Positions 13,645 to 26,449 of a stretch of DNA of 64,000 bases are shown in pieces (position 1 is the first letter of the stretch; each line of letters starts with the position of its first letter). This DNA comes from Xestospongia bergquistia. Its lineage: Eukaryota; Porifera; Demospongiae; Haplosclerida; Petrosiidae. Location: assembly GCA_963965975.1 (NCBI GenBank), contig OZ014423.1, positions 1,798,001 to 1,862,000 on the forward strand, read 5' to 3'. The translations under genes and the position numbers were made by a program. The notes beneath the pieces were generated by a model that saw only the letters and a program-made list of their open reading frames with translations, made no database searches and was not told the origin of the DNA.

Positions 13645-14328
13645 AAATACAAAATATCATTTATAAAAAGATATTTAGATTATTTGATTTTTTGCAACAC
13701 ATTTCAATGAACAATCAAGGTTACACCTTACACATTGCTATAGGATCCCTGATAAAGAATTTACCAATTGTTTACACAATCAATCTCCATTGTATAATTA
13801 ACCATCTCCATAACTAACATTGTATCAAAGGCATTGCCCTTTATCCTATTGTATAGGAGGAATGGTTTTTAAAGCAATGTAGCAATCACTATAACCTAGG
13901 TCTAGTATGAACACTAGCACAAGACAGTTTTTAAAAAAAAACACTTGGATAGAAAATGTTAATTAGATTGAGCTAGAAAAACTGAGCTACTACATGTAAT
14001 AACTGTGAAGTATTCATACAAAGGTGTATATTTTCAGAATGCATTGAAATATTTCCTGGCTGGCACACGAAGAGCGTTGAAGGTCTTAAGAGTATGTTTG
14101 TTTTCATGTTTTATCTTATTGTTGTATGCAAATAATAATTCCAAACCAAAAAAATAATTGCATATTGACTGCTGAATCATATAACAAAAAATAGTTAATT
14201 TACCAGGAGCACTACTTCTTACCAGTATTACAGCCTCTGTAAACTCTTTAGTCTTAATTTATAGTCTCAAAATAATCTTAGGAATTTTTATTTTGTTCCA
14301 TATCCTTCTCTATTGGATAATTACTCAC

Positions 14329-15395
14329 TTCACGGTAGTTAGGATTTGCTCCCTTTCTTAATAATTTAGTCACTTTAGAAGGGTCCTCACTACTAATTGC
14401 ACTCCATAATATGTCATCCTACATAAGAACAAACATCCTGTATTGTAGATAAGAAAATTATAAAAAATTCTAAAAAATGGAGTATAGGTAAGGTGATACA
14501 CTACCATCACTACTATTTTGTTTGTATTTGCCATTAAAAACTGATATTTACTATCCCTATATTTACTACATTTTTAAATTTTTATTTACTTGTTTGTTAA
14601 ACCTTTTAAATTAAACTAAGTGTTCAGACATATAGCCACAGAGAAAGGTAGTGTGAAATACAAGCATGACGTTCTGAGTAGTAGATAGTATAGTTTTGCA
14701 TAACAGTCTTATAATTGCTGTTTATAAAGAAGAAACTAGCTGGTTAACCTGTAAGGTTCTATAGCTTAGGAAGTCAAATGCATTGTATAGAACCAACACT
14801 CCTATTCAAAATGTATGAGCTATGTAGTATGAATAAGTAATATGCTTATCAAGTTAAATGCTTTAGCTTTAAAACAAGCTGATGGCTTTTACAAGACCTG
14901 GTCAACTTTGAAGTATGTATGTTTAAGTACCATCATTGATTTTGGAGTATAATCCTCTGTTTAGAAGTAACAAAATTTACTACCAAGCCAAGTTGGAAAC
15001 TCTAACTAATCAGTATGACACTCGGCTGAATAAAAAAGTAGGATGTGGGGCTAACCAAGGTGTAACACTTTAACAATAGTCTTGCTGTGTAAGAAATACC
15101 ATTTCTTGTACTGCATGTACAATGATAACCATTCCTTTGTTAGCTAAAGCTAATAAGAAAATCTTGACACACATGTATCCAAAAAACAGATCCAACATAT
15201 CTAACACAACAATTGAAATGAAGCAATCTGATTGGTCAACATGGTACAAATCAGTTATACACCTCTGTCTCGTTAGCTACGTGTTTACACATCTCTGGCC
15301 TATGGCCATCAGTATATAAATGATGTATCTACCTCGTTTCGAGTATCTCCTAATGATTGATCTGTATCTGAGGGCCCACTAAGATTGGTAGCCAT
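14329..15395 (-). pseudogene. Stripped-down copy of gene A 5' end (gene B)
   Basis: Exon 15333-15395 starts ATG and encodes 21 residues beginning MATNLSGPSD. Exon 14329-14418 encodes a cap repeat almost identical to that of gene A (EDPSKVTKLLRKGANPNYRE). The two join in phase 0. The death-fold exons that should lie between them are missing, apparently removed by a deletion. The next exon-like sequence downstream, the duplicated CTF18 exon 13583-13644, is also phase 0. A fused transcript is therefore possible, running through two CTF18 exons to the TGA in the third. It is most likely non-functional, but a short chimeric peptide cannot be excluded. Confidence 0.6.
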
Positions 15396-15862
15396 ATTTT
15401 GTGGTTGATTTATCAAAGTTATTTTAGTCACTGATAATCTCTCCTCAAGAGGTGGTTCATGAATACACATCTTTAAACAATGGTAAAGGAGGTAGGGAAG
15501 GGAAATACATGTATGCCCCAAGGATTATATGGAGGTCAATAGATAATAGTGATGGTCCTGATGGAATATTATTTGATTGAATTATTTATTAGATCATAGC
15601 ATCTTGTTAGTTTTTGTGTACAGGATGATATGGGTTCCACTTTTATCTTCCTACCAATTTGGTCACAGCAAAGTGTCAATTTGTGAATGTACCTAACAGC
15701 CTTGTTAAACTAGCTATATAGTAGTGCAATAATTTCAGTAGTAAAAATCTAACAAAGATGTGATAATCACTATCATGATACTAAGGTTGGTTGTGATCAC
15801 AGTATACATAGTATGGTTTTTACATCATATAATAGTAATTGTACTTTGCACATTAAAATGTT

Positions 15863-18800
15863 TTATAGTAAATCTTGGATTCGTATGGATTTCTTGACAG
15901 CATCTGAGAATCCTTCATTAAAACGAAACCAAATTGAAGTTGAAGATCCTGTCCTTGTCTCTTTAATAGAATCAGGTCTTGTCTCTGACTTAACTGGCTG
16001 ACCAAAAAAATCCCTCTGAAACTGAAAAGACTCTTTATTATAATATGTACTCAATAAATTAGTTACAATCAAATACATGTATCTAGTGATGAGTACCTCT
16101 GTTCTGTCTTTGTTCTCAACAGTAGTTACTTTTAATTTAGAAGAAGACCTATACAAACAAATAAACAAGTTATTAAACATCAGTCTTAATTTATTTTACT
16201 ATTACTCAGTAACAGTAAAGTAATATATGTTATTTTAATATTGAAATTTGGAGAATTGAGAGACGTTAATAACAATTGCAATATGAAATAATTTAATTTG
16301 ACTGCCCTCTATGAAGTACACAGGTTAAATGTAGCAACAGGAACATCACATACAATAAAACATAACAACAAACAAACATAGGTATATATATATAATACAT
16401 GCCTAGCCTAATTAGAATTGTCTAGAATATTTTATGTACCAAGTGAACTAATCTATATACTTTAAATTCGAAAGATATTTCATAACATAACACAATACCT
16501 GTTAGCAGAGATGTAGACATTTTCATGTTTAACTTCACCTTTCACTTTAGCTAGTTCAATCTAAATACAAACAACATTTATAGAAAGATATTTAGATTAT
16601 TGTTTAACAACTAAAAAGTGTAAAACCTGTAAGTTTGCTCATTACATACTCACTAATCATTGATAATTTAAAGTGGTTTGGCTATCAAAACATACCAGAT
16701 GTTCAGTACCTCCCCACAAATACTATAGTTTGTATATAACTTACTTCTCTAGCTAATAGCTGCTTTGTAGCATACTGAAGTTGTCTCTTCTGTAAAAGAC
16801 CAGAATAATGACAAAGTTCTTCCAAATCACTAAAAGATATATTATTAAAACAATAATATCATAATAAGTATTGATTTACGGTTCCAAGAAGTAAGTATAT
16901 TGTCCATCAATAGTTCTGTCTTGTCTATAAGAGATGTTATAATAAGTCATAATTTGAACAACATTATTTAATAGTTCTTTCTCCCATCTTGTATATAACT
17001 GTATATTAACCTAAAAACAAATAAAATTAAGTAATCATTAATACAATGTAAAATATGTATTAATAGTTAACTAAAGAACATTGAAACAATAAAGGATGGA
17101 ATAATAAGTTATTATCATCAGTTAGTAGTTATCATCTTACATTCTGTCTTACAATATTCAATAGCAAGTTAAGTATACTGTTGTTACTACTAACAAACTT
17201 GTATTATATTAAACTCACTGGTCTAAGATTAGGAGTAATGATGTTCAGAAGAAGAGGTACAAAGTAAACAGCTGAGGAGAGTGGGTCAATATTTTGTCGT
17301 ACTATAGGGTTAGTATCAGACATCATTTGAGATAACAACTGTTGATATCTTTGAAACTTTTGGTTGTTCTGAAGAAAGAGAAAATGTGTGTAGTATCTTA
17401 TCATAAATAACTAATAGTATTTGTATATGTTAGAACACCTTTATACTGGATTTTGAACCAACCATCACAACTGCAATGTTTGAAAGCTATATACAATATG
17501 AAATCTTAGAATTTACTGGTTTCTTTTTAGTATAGTCTGTAATGTTCCTGCTAGGGGTTTGATTTATTCACTTCATTTTAAGCAATCTGATTGATTGGTC
17601 AAGCATACATCCACATAGTTAACAAACAGAATTATATATTATTGTTTATATCACTCATAAATGAAAAAAAGTGGGATAAGCCAGGGTATACTGGTGATCC
17701 CACCCACCAGACTTGCTGGTGTTGACTGTGAACCAAACAAGATAAATGTTAGGATACTACTGTATAGGCCAAAACTACATCTGCTCTTTAAATACTATTC
17801 ATTATGGCAAGGACCTGTGGGATCATCAAGTTGCCATAACTCTAAAGTACATTCATACTATCACTTCCTTTACACATGATAGTCTTCTATTAATGTGTAT
17901 GTGTTGTACAAACTACCAGTACATGCTAGTGTGTTGTTAATGTAGACATTTATATAGTGTACTAGTTGTGTCATGTGATATAACCTATGAATGCTATCTA
18001 GTTAGTTCACATTGACATATCCCACAAATGGTTCACACATTAAACTACTCATAAGTCGAGAATAAATCACACTAAATAATCCAAAAAAGCTACAGACCTT
18101 TTTGTACGCTATTAAAGTCAACACCAGCAAGTCTGGTGGGTGGGGTCACCAGTATTCCCTGGCTTATCCCACTTTTATAATCTCACAGAAATGAATAAAC
18201 AACTGATCAAGCAATATTAACAGTAGTAGTTATATGGTTTAACAGACTACATTAGTACCAGCTGTAAGCTTGAAGCAGGCAATAAAAGCATTATAATGAG
18301 AGCTATAATTAAAAAAACTAATCTACTCATTTAAAGCTACTAAGTTACTTCTTGAGTTCTTACTTCAAATTGTGTATGTGGATATTGTACACGATGTCCA
18401 GTAGGTCCAGCATATAAGAAATGAAATACTATACTAACATATGGTAAATAGGACATCAAATAGTACTCCTGTGTTGATTGTATCATATTTAGTAATGTCT
18501 CTTGAAAACTGATCCAGTTTTGTGTCTCTGATACCTATAAAATAATATCTTCTTACTCATTTAGACAGATAAAATTACAACTAAACCACATGAGGTATTT
18601 ACAGCTATAATATTCATAGTCTAATGGGAAAATTTGGAAGATACTGATCTTATGGGCTGATTGGTGGTAATTATATTTGGCTGTATTAAGCAACTCAGTA
18701 GTTGTTGAAGCAGTCAGTAATTTCTATAGAATAATACATTGCTGCCATCACAGTTAAAAAGATATGGACCACATAATCTAGTCTAGTCATAGAACTAGTA

Positions 18801-19964
18801 TGTAAGATCAAAAAGTCTTTCAACCATAAAGACTTGTTGATTTACAAACTTTGTGGACCATTTACTGCTGTAACTAATCATACTTGCAATCTACGAAATC
18901 CACCTACTATTCAGTAAAATTAATACAGCTACAATAAAATTTTGCAATATGTTAGTAGATCTAATAGGTTTACAGCTGAGCATGTAAAGAGGTAAACAGT
19001 TATTAATGTCTTTTAAAATCTTACTCGGCCCCATGATGAGGCCCTTAAAAAAATTAATGTACACTCTTCATTTGTCCTCCCCCACGGAAATCTTTAGTAA
19101 AAGGCGAAAGATTTATACGATTTGAGGGAAGACCAGAGTTAATTTCTGAACATATAATCTTTGATTTATATACCCATTTCATGTACAAACCTCTTGTGGG
19201 ACAGAGTTATATAATAATATTATTCATACTTGTTATCATTTATCAACATCTACAAACCTATACTCTAACACTCATACCTAAACTATAACCTGGAAATCTA
19301 ATCACCAAACATTGATAACAGGGATTAAATCAAATAAGCAAAATTGTATTGAAATTTTTAAATAATTCACATATTAATAACTTACAATTTCCATATTTGG
19401 ATCTCTCAATTTGACATTAAGATAGTTCTCAAATAATCCTATTAATAAAATACTCTTCATCATTAATATATTATGTTCCCTAACCTTGTAACACTTTCTC
19501 ATATTCACCAGTACTAGAAGCTTCAGATAACATATTATAAAATCGTGTAGCCTGAAGATCCTCTTTCTCTCTTTCAGATCCTACAATATGACATTACAAA
19601 TTATAATACTAACTATTAGCATTACCTGGTATAGAATGAGAGCTAAGGGCATCAAATAATCCACCATCTTCACTTCTACTGTAACTATATCTAATGTAGA
19701 GAGATAGTACACATAAAATACTGTAATATACTGTGATAGACTGTAATATACTATAATATACTGTGATATATTGTAATATACTATAATGTACTTTGATATA
19801 TTGTAATATACTGGTAATATACTGTAATAGGTACTTTTTAGTTGAAGGAAGTTTAAATACATCTTTCCAAAATGTTAACAAACTCTTTTGAGAGTCTTTT
19901 AGTCCAATAGCTATAGTTTGTACTGTAGCTAATGAAATATCAGTCTTCTTATGATGAATAAACT

Positions 19965-20043
<79 letters not shown>

Positions 20044-22769
20044 TAATAATAATAATGAGATAGTAGTAACAGTTGGTATTATTATTACAAAACATTTCCA
20101 CACATCATTATAATCATATAATCAACAACAGTAAGATCTAGTTGGTGGGTTCACTAACATTCCTACTCACTACATCACTAATACATTTAACTACTAAACT
20201 TATTATCATACCTGTAGTGTATTTAAACATGTTCTAATATCATTGTCTGCTTTTTCACAGAGGACCATTAAAGTTGACGTATTAATAGACAGACCTTCCT
20301 TCCTACATACCTACAGTAAAAGAGAAGACTATGTTGATTTTACTATTATTGGAGTAACAAGAGAACAAACACAATATGTTTATATTGTGGAGGTAAGAGT
20401 TATTGAAATATAACATTATAAATTATTGTTATTGACTATGATTGTCTACTAAATAATGCCTTACATCTGACAGTCTACCAGCTAGTCTTGTTGTTACTGT
20501 TGATGGTACTGGTAATATAATAGCATATTGTCTTAACTGACGTAATGATGTAGTATATCTATTATAATAGAGTTAATAAAAGATAATGGTCTCTATTAGA
20601 TACTTACAAATCATTACATATACAAATAATAGGTCGAGATAGAAATGATTTAGACTTCTTTTTCCCTAAAATAAAATCAATTGTTTCAATTATAACTAAT
20701 TAATATTACCTGTACTCTTGGACTTAATAACATCAATTAAAACATTAATAGCAGCCTATAAAAATAGATAATAAATAATTCCTATATTATGAGTAGGAGA
20801 CTCACAGCAGGTGCCCCATCAATTTCATCAATAATTAAACAATTAGGTTTGCTATTTGATGTTAGAACAGCTTTCATTTCAGTAGAAGATTCCAACATTT
20901 TCTTAAACACTTCAGGACTTCTATCATCACTACAATATAATATAAACAAAGTTATCAAAATAACTACTATAATAAAAATATAATAGTTTTAACTTCTATA
21001 ATCATAAACATGAGATATTAAGTTCACAAATGTAAGTGAAAATTAACACTGAAATTTATTACTATAAATGTATTGAAAATAAAAACGTATTGAGCAAATT
21101 AAGTAGAAAAGTTTCTCTTTTATTTTAAATAGTATTGTCTCGTATACTACCTAGTATAAAGTCTATACCTGGCATTAACTTCCACAACATTATAGCCTCC
21201 TTGTAATGCTACAACATGAGCTAATGTAGTTTTACCAATACCAGGAGGACCACATAACAAAATTAACTATAAACAGAAAAGCAATACTTAAAAATTGATA
21301 TTATGAAATAACACGACACACTTTTTGTTTAGGTCTTCTTTGATCATCTAATGCCTACATTAATATAATGATAACAATAATGTACAGCTTAATGTAACTG
21401 ACTTACTTCATCTGAAGCAAATGATTTGGGGTCCTGGACTTCCCATTGATTGGGTTTAAACTTTTTACCACTCTTTTGAAAATTCTTTTTAAATACTTTC
21501 TTGTCTTGTTTCAAATTGGATGATTCTTTTAAGAGACATGATCTACCAAACACTGCCTCATCCCATAACTTGAGCCATGACAACAAAGTACGATTAACAC
21601 CCTATAATAGAAAATATATCAATATTAACAATATCAATAATGAAGACAGTAGTAGATGAGTTAATTTTAGCATTGTGGAACACTTGTAATTAGTACAAGC
21701 CACATATAATGATGTAACTTTGTTAATGAGGCATCAAATACTAAATGAAGTGATTATTATAGTATATTAAAATTTAATTAAGACATTAATTAGGTCTGAT
21801 CAACTCACATCATCACTTAATAATTCAGTAAATAGTTTTGGTGAATATTTCTCAGACCACAGTTGACTTGATGAGTCTTTGGTATCACTCTCAGTCTCAC
21901 TAGTGTCCTCTAATAACTCCATTGACATTTCATTACCTCTACAAGTTAAGTAGTTATATTCAAATACAGGGAGACATTACAATAGTATAGTAGATATAGT
22001 CAGTGGGCATTATGAAGCTATCACAATATAAAGTTTTCATTACCTTAAACTCTCTAATGCTTCATCAGTCATTTCCATAACTTTCTTATACCTCTAAAAT
22101 TATAAAAGATAATTTCTATTATTATAAAACTAATACAAACATACTTTCTCTTCAACAATCCTTTTTAGCTCAATAAATGGAACAGATAATAACTGAGATG
22201 GACGATGTCTGAAAAACTAGAGAAATAACAATAGTGATAGTTATAATTATATTAGTAGTAATTATTGGTTCATGTAAATTTAGTACCTTATATTGTCTAC
22301 CAGTAAGTGATGGAGGTTTCTTTAACGAGAGTGTACAAGTGTTACCAGAGGAGTCAACAACAAGTATGTGATTTGGTTGGTTAACATGACTATAAGTAGC
22401 ATATGATCTGGAGTCAGTGTCTGTATTGTTATCATATAATGGAGAGCTATTGGTAGGTAATTTATCCATATTAAGATCAGTGCTGTTGTCAGCATTGTAA
22501 ACATAATTCTCAGGAGAGTTGAGAGGAATGTATGATTTTGTTATTACTGTTTCCACTTCATTAAGACGTTGTTGTTTTAACAAAGGCTCTAAATATAGTA
22601 ACAGAGATAGTATAGATAACTGCTTGTCTATTAAATATCTATTAATGATGACTACAGTAGCAATTAATATACTATAAATCTAGGCAATAAGAAGACACAC
22701 ATATGCTACAGTCATACCAAAATCACTGTCTTCAGCTTCAAAACTTCTCCTTCTCTTTTCAGTTGCCAT
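15863..22769 (-). CDS. CHTF18: CTF18 / CHTF18, alternative clamp-loader large subunit
   Basis: CTF18 replaces RFC1 in an alternative RFC complex that loads or unloads PCNA in the nucleus. It supports sister-chromatid cohesion and replication-checkpoint signalling. I traced 24 exons from ATG at 22769 to TAA at 15863, about 832 residues; human CHTF18 is about 975. Visible landmarks are [18 protein letters not shown] before the ATPase, Walker [10 protein letters not shown] in exon 21169-21266, Walker B LIIDEIDG in exon 20806-20929, a sensor-1 region ending ICICND at 20608-20665, and the RFC-like collar. The Ctf8/Dcc1-binding C-terminus ([14 protein letters not shown] ... IQDLL) closes the protein. 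One oddity: the acceptor of exon 21407-21602 leaves one G too many relative to the frame on both sides. All other junctions agree. Confidence 0.95.
17671..18172. mobile_element. MITE-like element with 57-bp terminal inverted repeats
   Basis: Positions 17671-17727 and the reverse complement of 18116-18172 match at about 55 of 57 bases. Both begin GTGGGATAAGCCAGGG and are preceded by an A-run. The 502-bp element lies in the CTF18 intron between exons 17219-17368 and 18364-18534. It has no coding capacity of its own. I could not define a target-site duplication, so the class is unassigned. Confidence 0.8.
19964..20053. repeat. (CAA)n(TAA)n microsatellite beside a CTF18 acceptor
   Basis: About 12 CAA units followed by about 17 TAA units lie immediately upstream (minus sense) of CTF18 exon 19835-19962. 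On the transcribed strand this is a TTA/TTG-rich tract that serves as the polypyrimidine-side context of the splice acceptor. Length variation could affect splicing. Confidence 0.9.
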
Positions 22770-22960
22770 TTGTATAGATCAAGCCTACCACGAGGCAGTA
22801 ACTATAGTCAGCTCCTCCCCCTGTATCAAAGTGCAATTAATACATTTTTTACAATCAAAATAACTATAACATTATATTTTTATCATTTATTAAAAAAACA
22901 AGTAAGCTTTTAGTCTAACTCTTTAATAGCGAGAATAATAAAGGTAAGTATCTAGTAGTT

Positions 22961-23969
22961 TTATTTTTTTCTATCCTTCATCTCATAATCATTGTTATTG
23001 TCATCATCAGCAGGTTCATGTAGGCATTTACAGCACATCTTCTTTACTAAGTACAATAGCCCTTCTCTCATAAGGTGGTTGGCATAAAAGAAGAGATGAA
23101 TTAATGGCATATAGACAAGTGGAATAGCAATTGCAAAGACAGATGCAGTACCAGGAGAGTTTTCATAATCAATTTGAGGATAAATATAAGTTCCATTATT
23201 AAAGGGATTGCCTCCTTCACCAGCATAGTATAGACCAGTGAAAACTGCATATACACAGGAAATGCCAACTGAGTAAATTACATGGTACAGGCGAACTGGT
23301 ATTCGGGACACCCAAATATCAATAAAAGGTACAAAGCCATTGACAAGGTGGAGAGCAATGTTAAGGTGTCCGTAAAGGTCTAAATCAGACCTTTGATTGT
23401 TACCAAAGAGAGGCCAATAAATAATAGTAATGGCCACAGCCAGCTCTGCTCCAGTTGTGAACAATAACCAATGTATTTTTTCATACCATTTAATTGAATC
23501 GTTTGTTACATCACAACATCCTTTTGCCTTTTGACTGCAGGTTGATTTGGGTTCAGTTTTTTGTTTCCCACAGATTTTGTTGCAACAACTAGGTGCCAAC
23601 TGCTGAACATATCTAATAGTGACAGATATACTGCTCCATGTTATGTAGATTGTCAATGCAAGAAACCCCCAATTGGTCAAGAAGACAAAAAACCATCCTT
23701 TTCTTACTGCCAGGGCCCAAAAAAGGTACATTAGAAAGTAAGGCACCAAGATCCACCGATAGAGAATATAGATCCATTGAAACCTACTTTTCTGTGGAAG
23801 CCACTGTGGAAGAGAAGCCAAGGTATTGTGCATTGTCTGTTACGCATATTGAACAACTTACTGGTGTGTATGAAAAAGCTTTCCAATTATGATGGCACAG
23901 ACAGAACCTGGAGATGTGAAACTCCCAGCAAAGAACTTTCAAACAGCGACCTTCGTGATTTTCCACCAT
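22961..23969 (-). CDS. Rolling-stone-like multi-pass membrane protein (paralogue 1)
   Basis: Two exons: 23862-23969 (36 codons from MVENHEG; an in-frame ATG at 24011 would add 14 residues) and 22961-23803 (280 codons plus stop), joined in phase 0. Exon 1 carries the family N-terminus CWEFHISRFCLCHHNWKAF. Exon 2 begins WLPQ and contains about six hydrophobic membrane segments, plus motifs repeated in all four paralogues here: WVSRIPVRLYH, FTGLYYAG, NGTYIYPQIDY and REGLLYLVKK. A cytosolic Cys-rich, acidic tail ends it. Rolling stone is known from Drosophila myoblast fusion; the molecular activity of the family is unsettled. The gene lies directly downstream of CTF18 on the same strand. Confidence 0.85.
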
Positions 23970-24093
23970 TATATTGTGTACATAGATCCTAGACCGTGAC
24001 AAGCCAGCCACTCCTATTTTTTCTGGAGGAGGAGGGGCCGGTCACGCCTCCTCACTAGTAGATAATCATGGGCGGAGGAAGCAAAAGATGCCT

Positions 24094-24110
24094 GGGGGGG
24101 GGGGGGGGGG
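24094..24110. repeat. Run of 17 G
   Basis: A perfect G17 homopolymer lies in the intergenic DNA upstream of paralogue 1, just after GGGCGGAGGAAGC. A related sequence occurs in reverse orientation near 12520-12555 (a G6 tract, then GGCCCCACTGCTTCCTCCGCC). The pair may be ends of the same degraded repeat. The exact length is unreliable in any assembly. Confidence 0.8.
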
Positions 24111-24239
24111 CGATCATTTTACTACCCACCCAACTATGTATGAAATTTTGTTGCTGTCATCAAAATGTTTATGCATACATATACACTTAATTTTCTTTTG
24201 AAGTAAATTAATTGTAAACACAGGTATAGTTATATTGAT

Positions 24240-25066
24240 TAAAATATGCCAAAATAGTTCTTTCTTCTGTCATTCACTTCAACAAATTGTTTAGCTATAT
24301 GGAGTTCATTAATTGTGTCTACACCTACTCCTACAATGGTTTTCACAGCATTTATCTCATAATTTATACTATGAACATACACGGGCCTAGAAAGAAACAG
24401 ACATGATAATACATACAAATTCTTACTACTTTACCAATGACCAGCAAAAATTAACCATGGAATCACTTCTCTATTCACTATAGACAATTGTTTTTGGAGC
24501 CACATATACTGGGGAGATCCCACGGCAAAGTTATGTTCAGTACTCATTACAATAACATGAATATTATCAATAACAAAATTGTACCTATATTAATGAATAC
24601 ATTAGAGTCAAGATAGATTATACCACTGCTTACCAATCCTGATCTGGTCTTGGTTTTGGCATAAGGAATCTTTTGTTATAGGGAACACCACACTTGCCTC
24701 CAGAATCAGTTCCTTTATAGAAATAACTGGAAAGACAGGATTCAAAACCAGTTTAGCTAGTTCAATTAGTTACACTGACTTGGGAAAGTCCTTTCGTGAT
24801 TACCGATACATACCATATATGGTGCTCGAGTCAATATTGGTTGAATTAAATCAAAGAATTAATCCCACTACAAAAAGAGAGAATGAAAGTGAGTTTCATA
24901 TTGACTTACCACTCCAACATAGCCTCTAGCATAGCTTATATCTCCAATATGTAATACAAGATCTATCATAGGCATGTCTGATTCAACGAGGTGAGTTGTT
25001 TGAAGAGAAGGAACTTGTGAATAGATTGGTTGAAGACTACCATCATTTTGGGCTTCACCCATATCT
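24240..25066 (-). pseudogene. Purple acid phosphatase fragment (metallophosphoesterase), disabled
   Basis: Exons read from about 25066 downward: DMGEAQNDGS ... LHIGDISYARGY (the family's GDMG and GDxxY metal-binding blocks), then a block with IGNHER, then TDSGGKCGVP, then an exon ending WLIFAGHWPVY. All resemble plant/animal purple acid phosphatases. Three faults show. An in-frame TAA lies in the exon at about 24813-24868 (the family has a Glu/Gln codon after WD). The region coding for the N-terminal Ig-like part is absent upstream. After GHWPVY the frame runs 34 unrelated residues to a stop at 24240, so the downstream GHxH metal site is missing. It cannot be an active phosphatase as written. 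Confidence 0.85.
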
Positions 25067-25614
25067 TGAGAGAGAGAGTTTGAATAGATCGTAAAGAATC
25101 ACATTTTAATTCAAAATGTTATAATTTTTATTCAGGTATTTGGGTCAGATTTAGGTGGTACTTTAAATGAATAAACTGGACTCTACCTATCACCAAATTG
25201 GCAATTATACACACAATTAGTGTTATTAAGTGATCTGAACTATTAAGGTGTATAGTTGATCATACTAATCATATTCACATGTATTTTGTAAGCACAAATG
25301 TAGTTGAGACTATTACAAGAGTAGGTGTGGTGACTCTGCCCAGAAAAAACGAAAATGTAATAAAAGAAGATGGACTAAACATAACCCACTATCACTTAGT
25401 ATTAAGATATATCTCTATTTCTACAATATTAAGTACATACTGTTATTAGTATAGTAGGATCTCTGGTAATACAATAATATACTAACATATTAGTAAGACT
25501 CTATATTAAGTAACATTAATATTAAGGGTGCCCTTAATATAGAATGAATAAGTAAAAGATTGGGCAATTATCAGTTCATGGAACTACATTTGGTATATAA
25601 TAAGGTTTGTTTAC

Positions 25615-26356
25615 CTGGAATACCTCTTCTTAACAATGAATTATCCTCTATATCATCAATACTAGAGAAATAAATACATACTAATAAATAAATTAGTAAT
25701 ACTAAATTAGTACTAATAAATTAGAAATAATTTAGTCACTGGGACTTATTTTAGCAAAGTATACAATATGTGAGAACTGAGAAACATTCTTAAGTTATAG
25801 TAATATGAACTCTACTCAACGCAAGACTTGCATTATGTAACATTTGAATAATTTCTTGAATTTCTTTCTTCTTCTCATCTGAGATTTCTAACCAGCTATT
25901 AAATGCCTAAAGAGTGTGAGAGCGAGAGAGGTATTTATAGTCAAGATAAGTTAAGTCATAGAATCATTCATAAACAATATTTTGTAAACACTACTAATCT
26001 ACTAGTATAAACACACATGTTGACATTTACATTTAAACAGATCAGTTAAATAACATACTAATTATTACTACCTTAAAATCCTTTTATTCTTTTATTTATT
26101 ATTTTAATACTAAATACTAACTCCCATAAAGTATGGCTTCTTGGCAGGACAATAGCTACTACCTAAGTTATATAGCTGTGTTAACATAAATCAATTACCT
26201 CAATCAATTTCACTCTAACTTTCTTGCCTTTGATATATGTAATCATATGGTTCTCGTAATATCTATTAACAACACACAATAACACATAACAAAGAACTGT
26301 ACTAATAAACATACTCGTACATAGTCATCTGCTTTCTTCACTGGACCAACAGCCAT
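25615..26356 (-). pseudogene. GGPS1: Geranylgeranyl diphosphate synthase 5' fragment, frameshifted
   Basis: Four exon-like pieces match the N-terminus of animal GGPS1: 26315-26356 (MAVGPVKKADDYVR), 26199-26262 (REPYDYIYQ, then GKKVRVKLIE in another frame), about 25820-25906 (AFNSWLEIS ... EIIQMLHNASL) and 25615-25661 (IDDIEDNSLLRRGIP, including the first Asp-rich substrate motif DDIED). Exon 2 is 64 nt, one base too many, at CAAAGG, so the frame shifts inside it. Using an inner acceptor (CGAG/AAC) would avoid the shift but drop conserved residues. Everything after the first quarter of the enzyme, including the second DDxxD motif, is missing; purple acid phosphatase exons follow instead. Confidence 0.85.
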
Positions 26357-26449
26357 TTTCCACGTGTATTACCACGCCCAATAAAATAATAAGCTCCACC
26401 TTTTAATTATCTTTATGAGCCCCACCTCTCAATACCAGACATTGTCAAG

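Noticed and set aside
19581-19881. Tyr/Ile-rich minus frames of about 90 codons
   Set aside because: They read through a CTF18 exon into a TATA/TAATA-repeat intron; only 19626-19684 and 19835-19962 are exonic.
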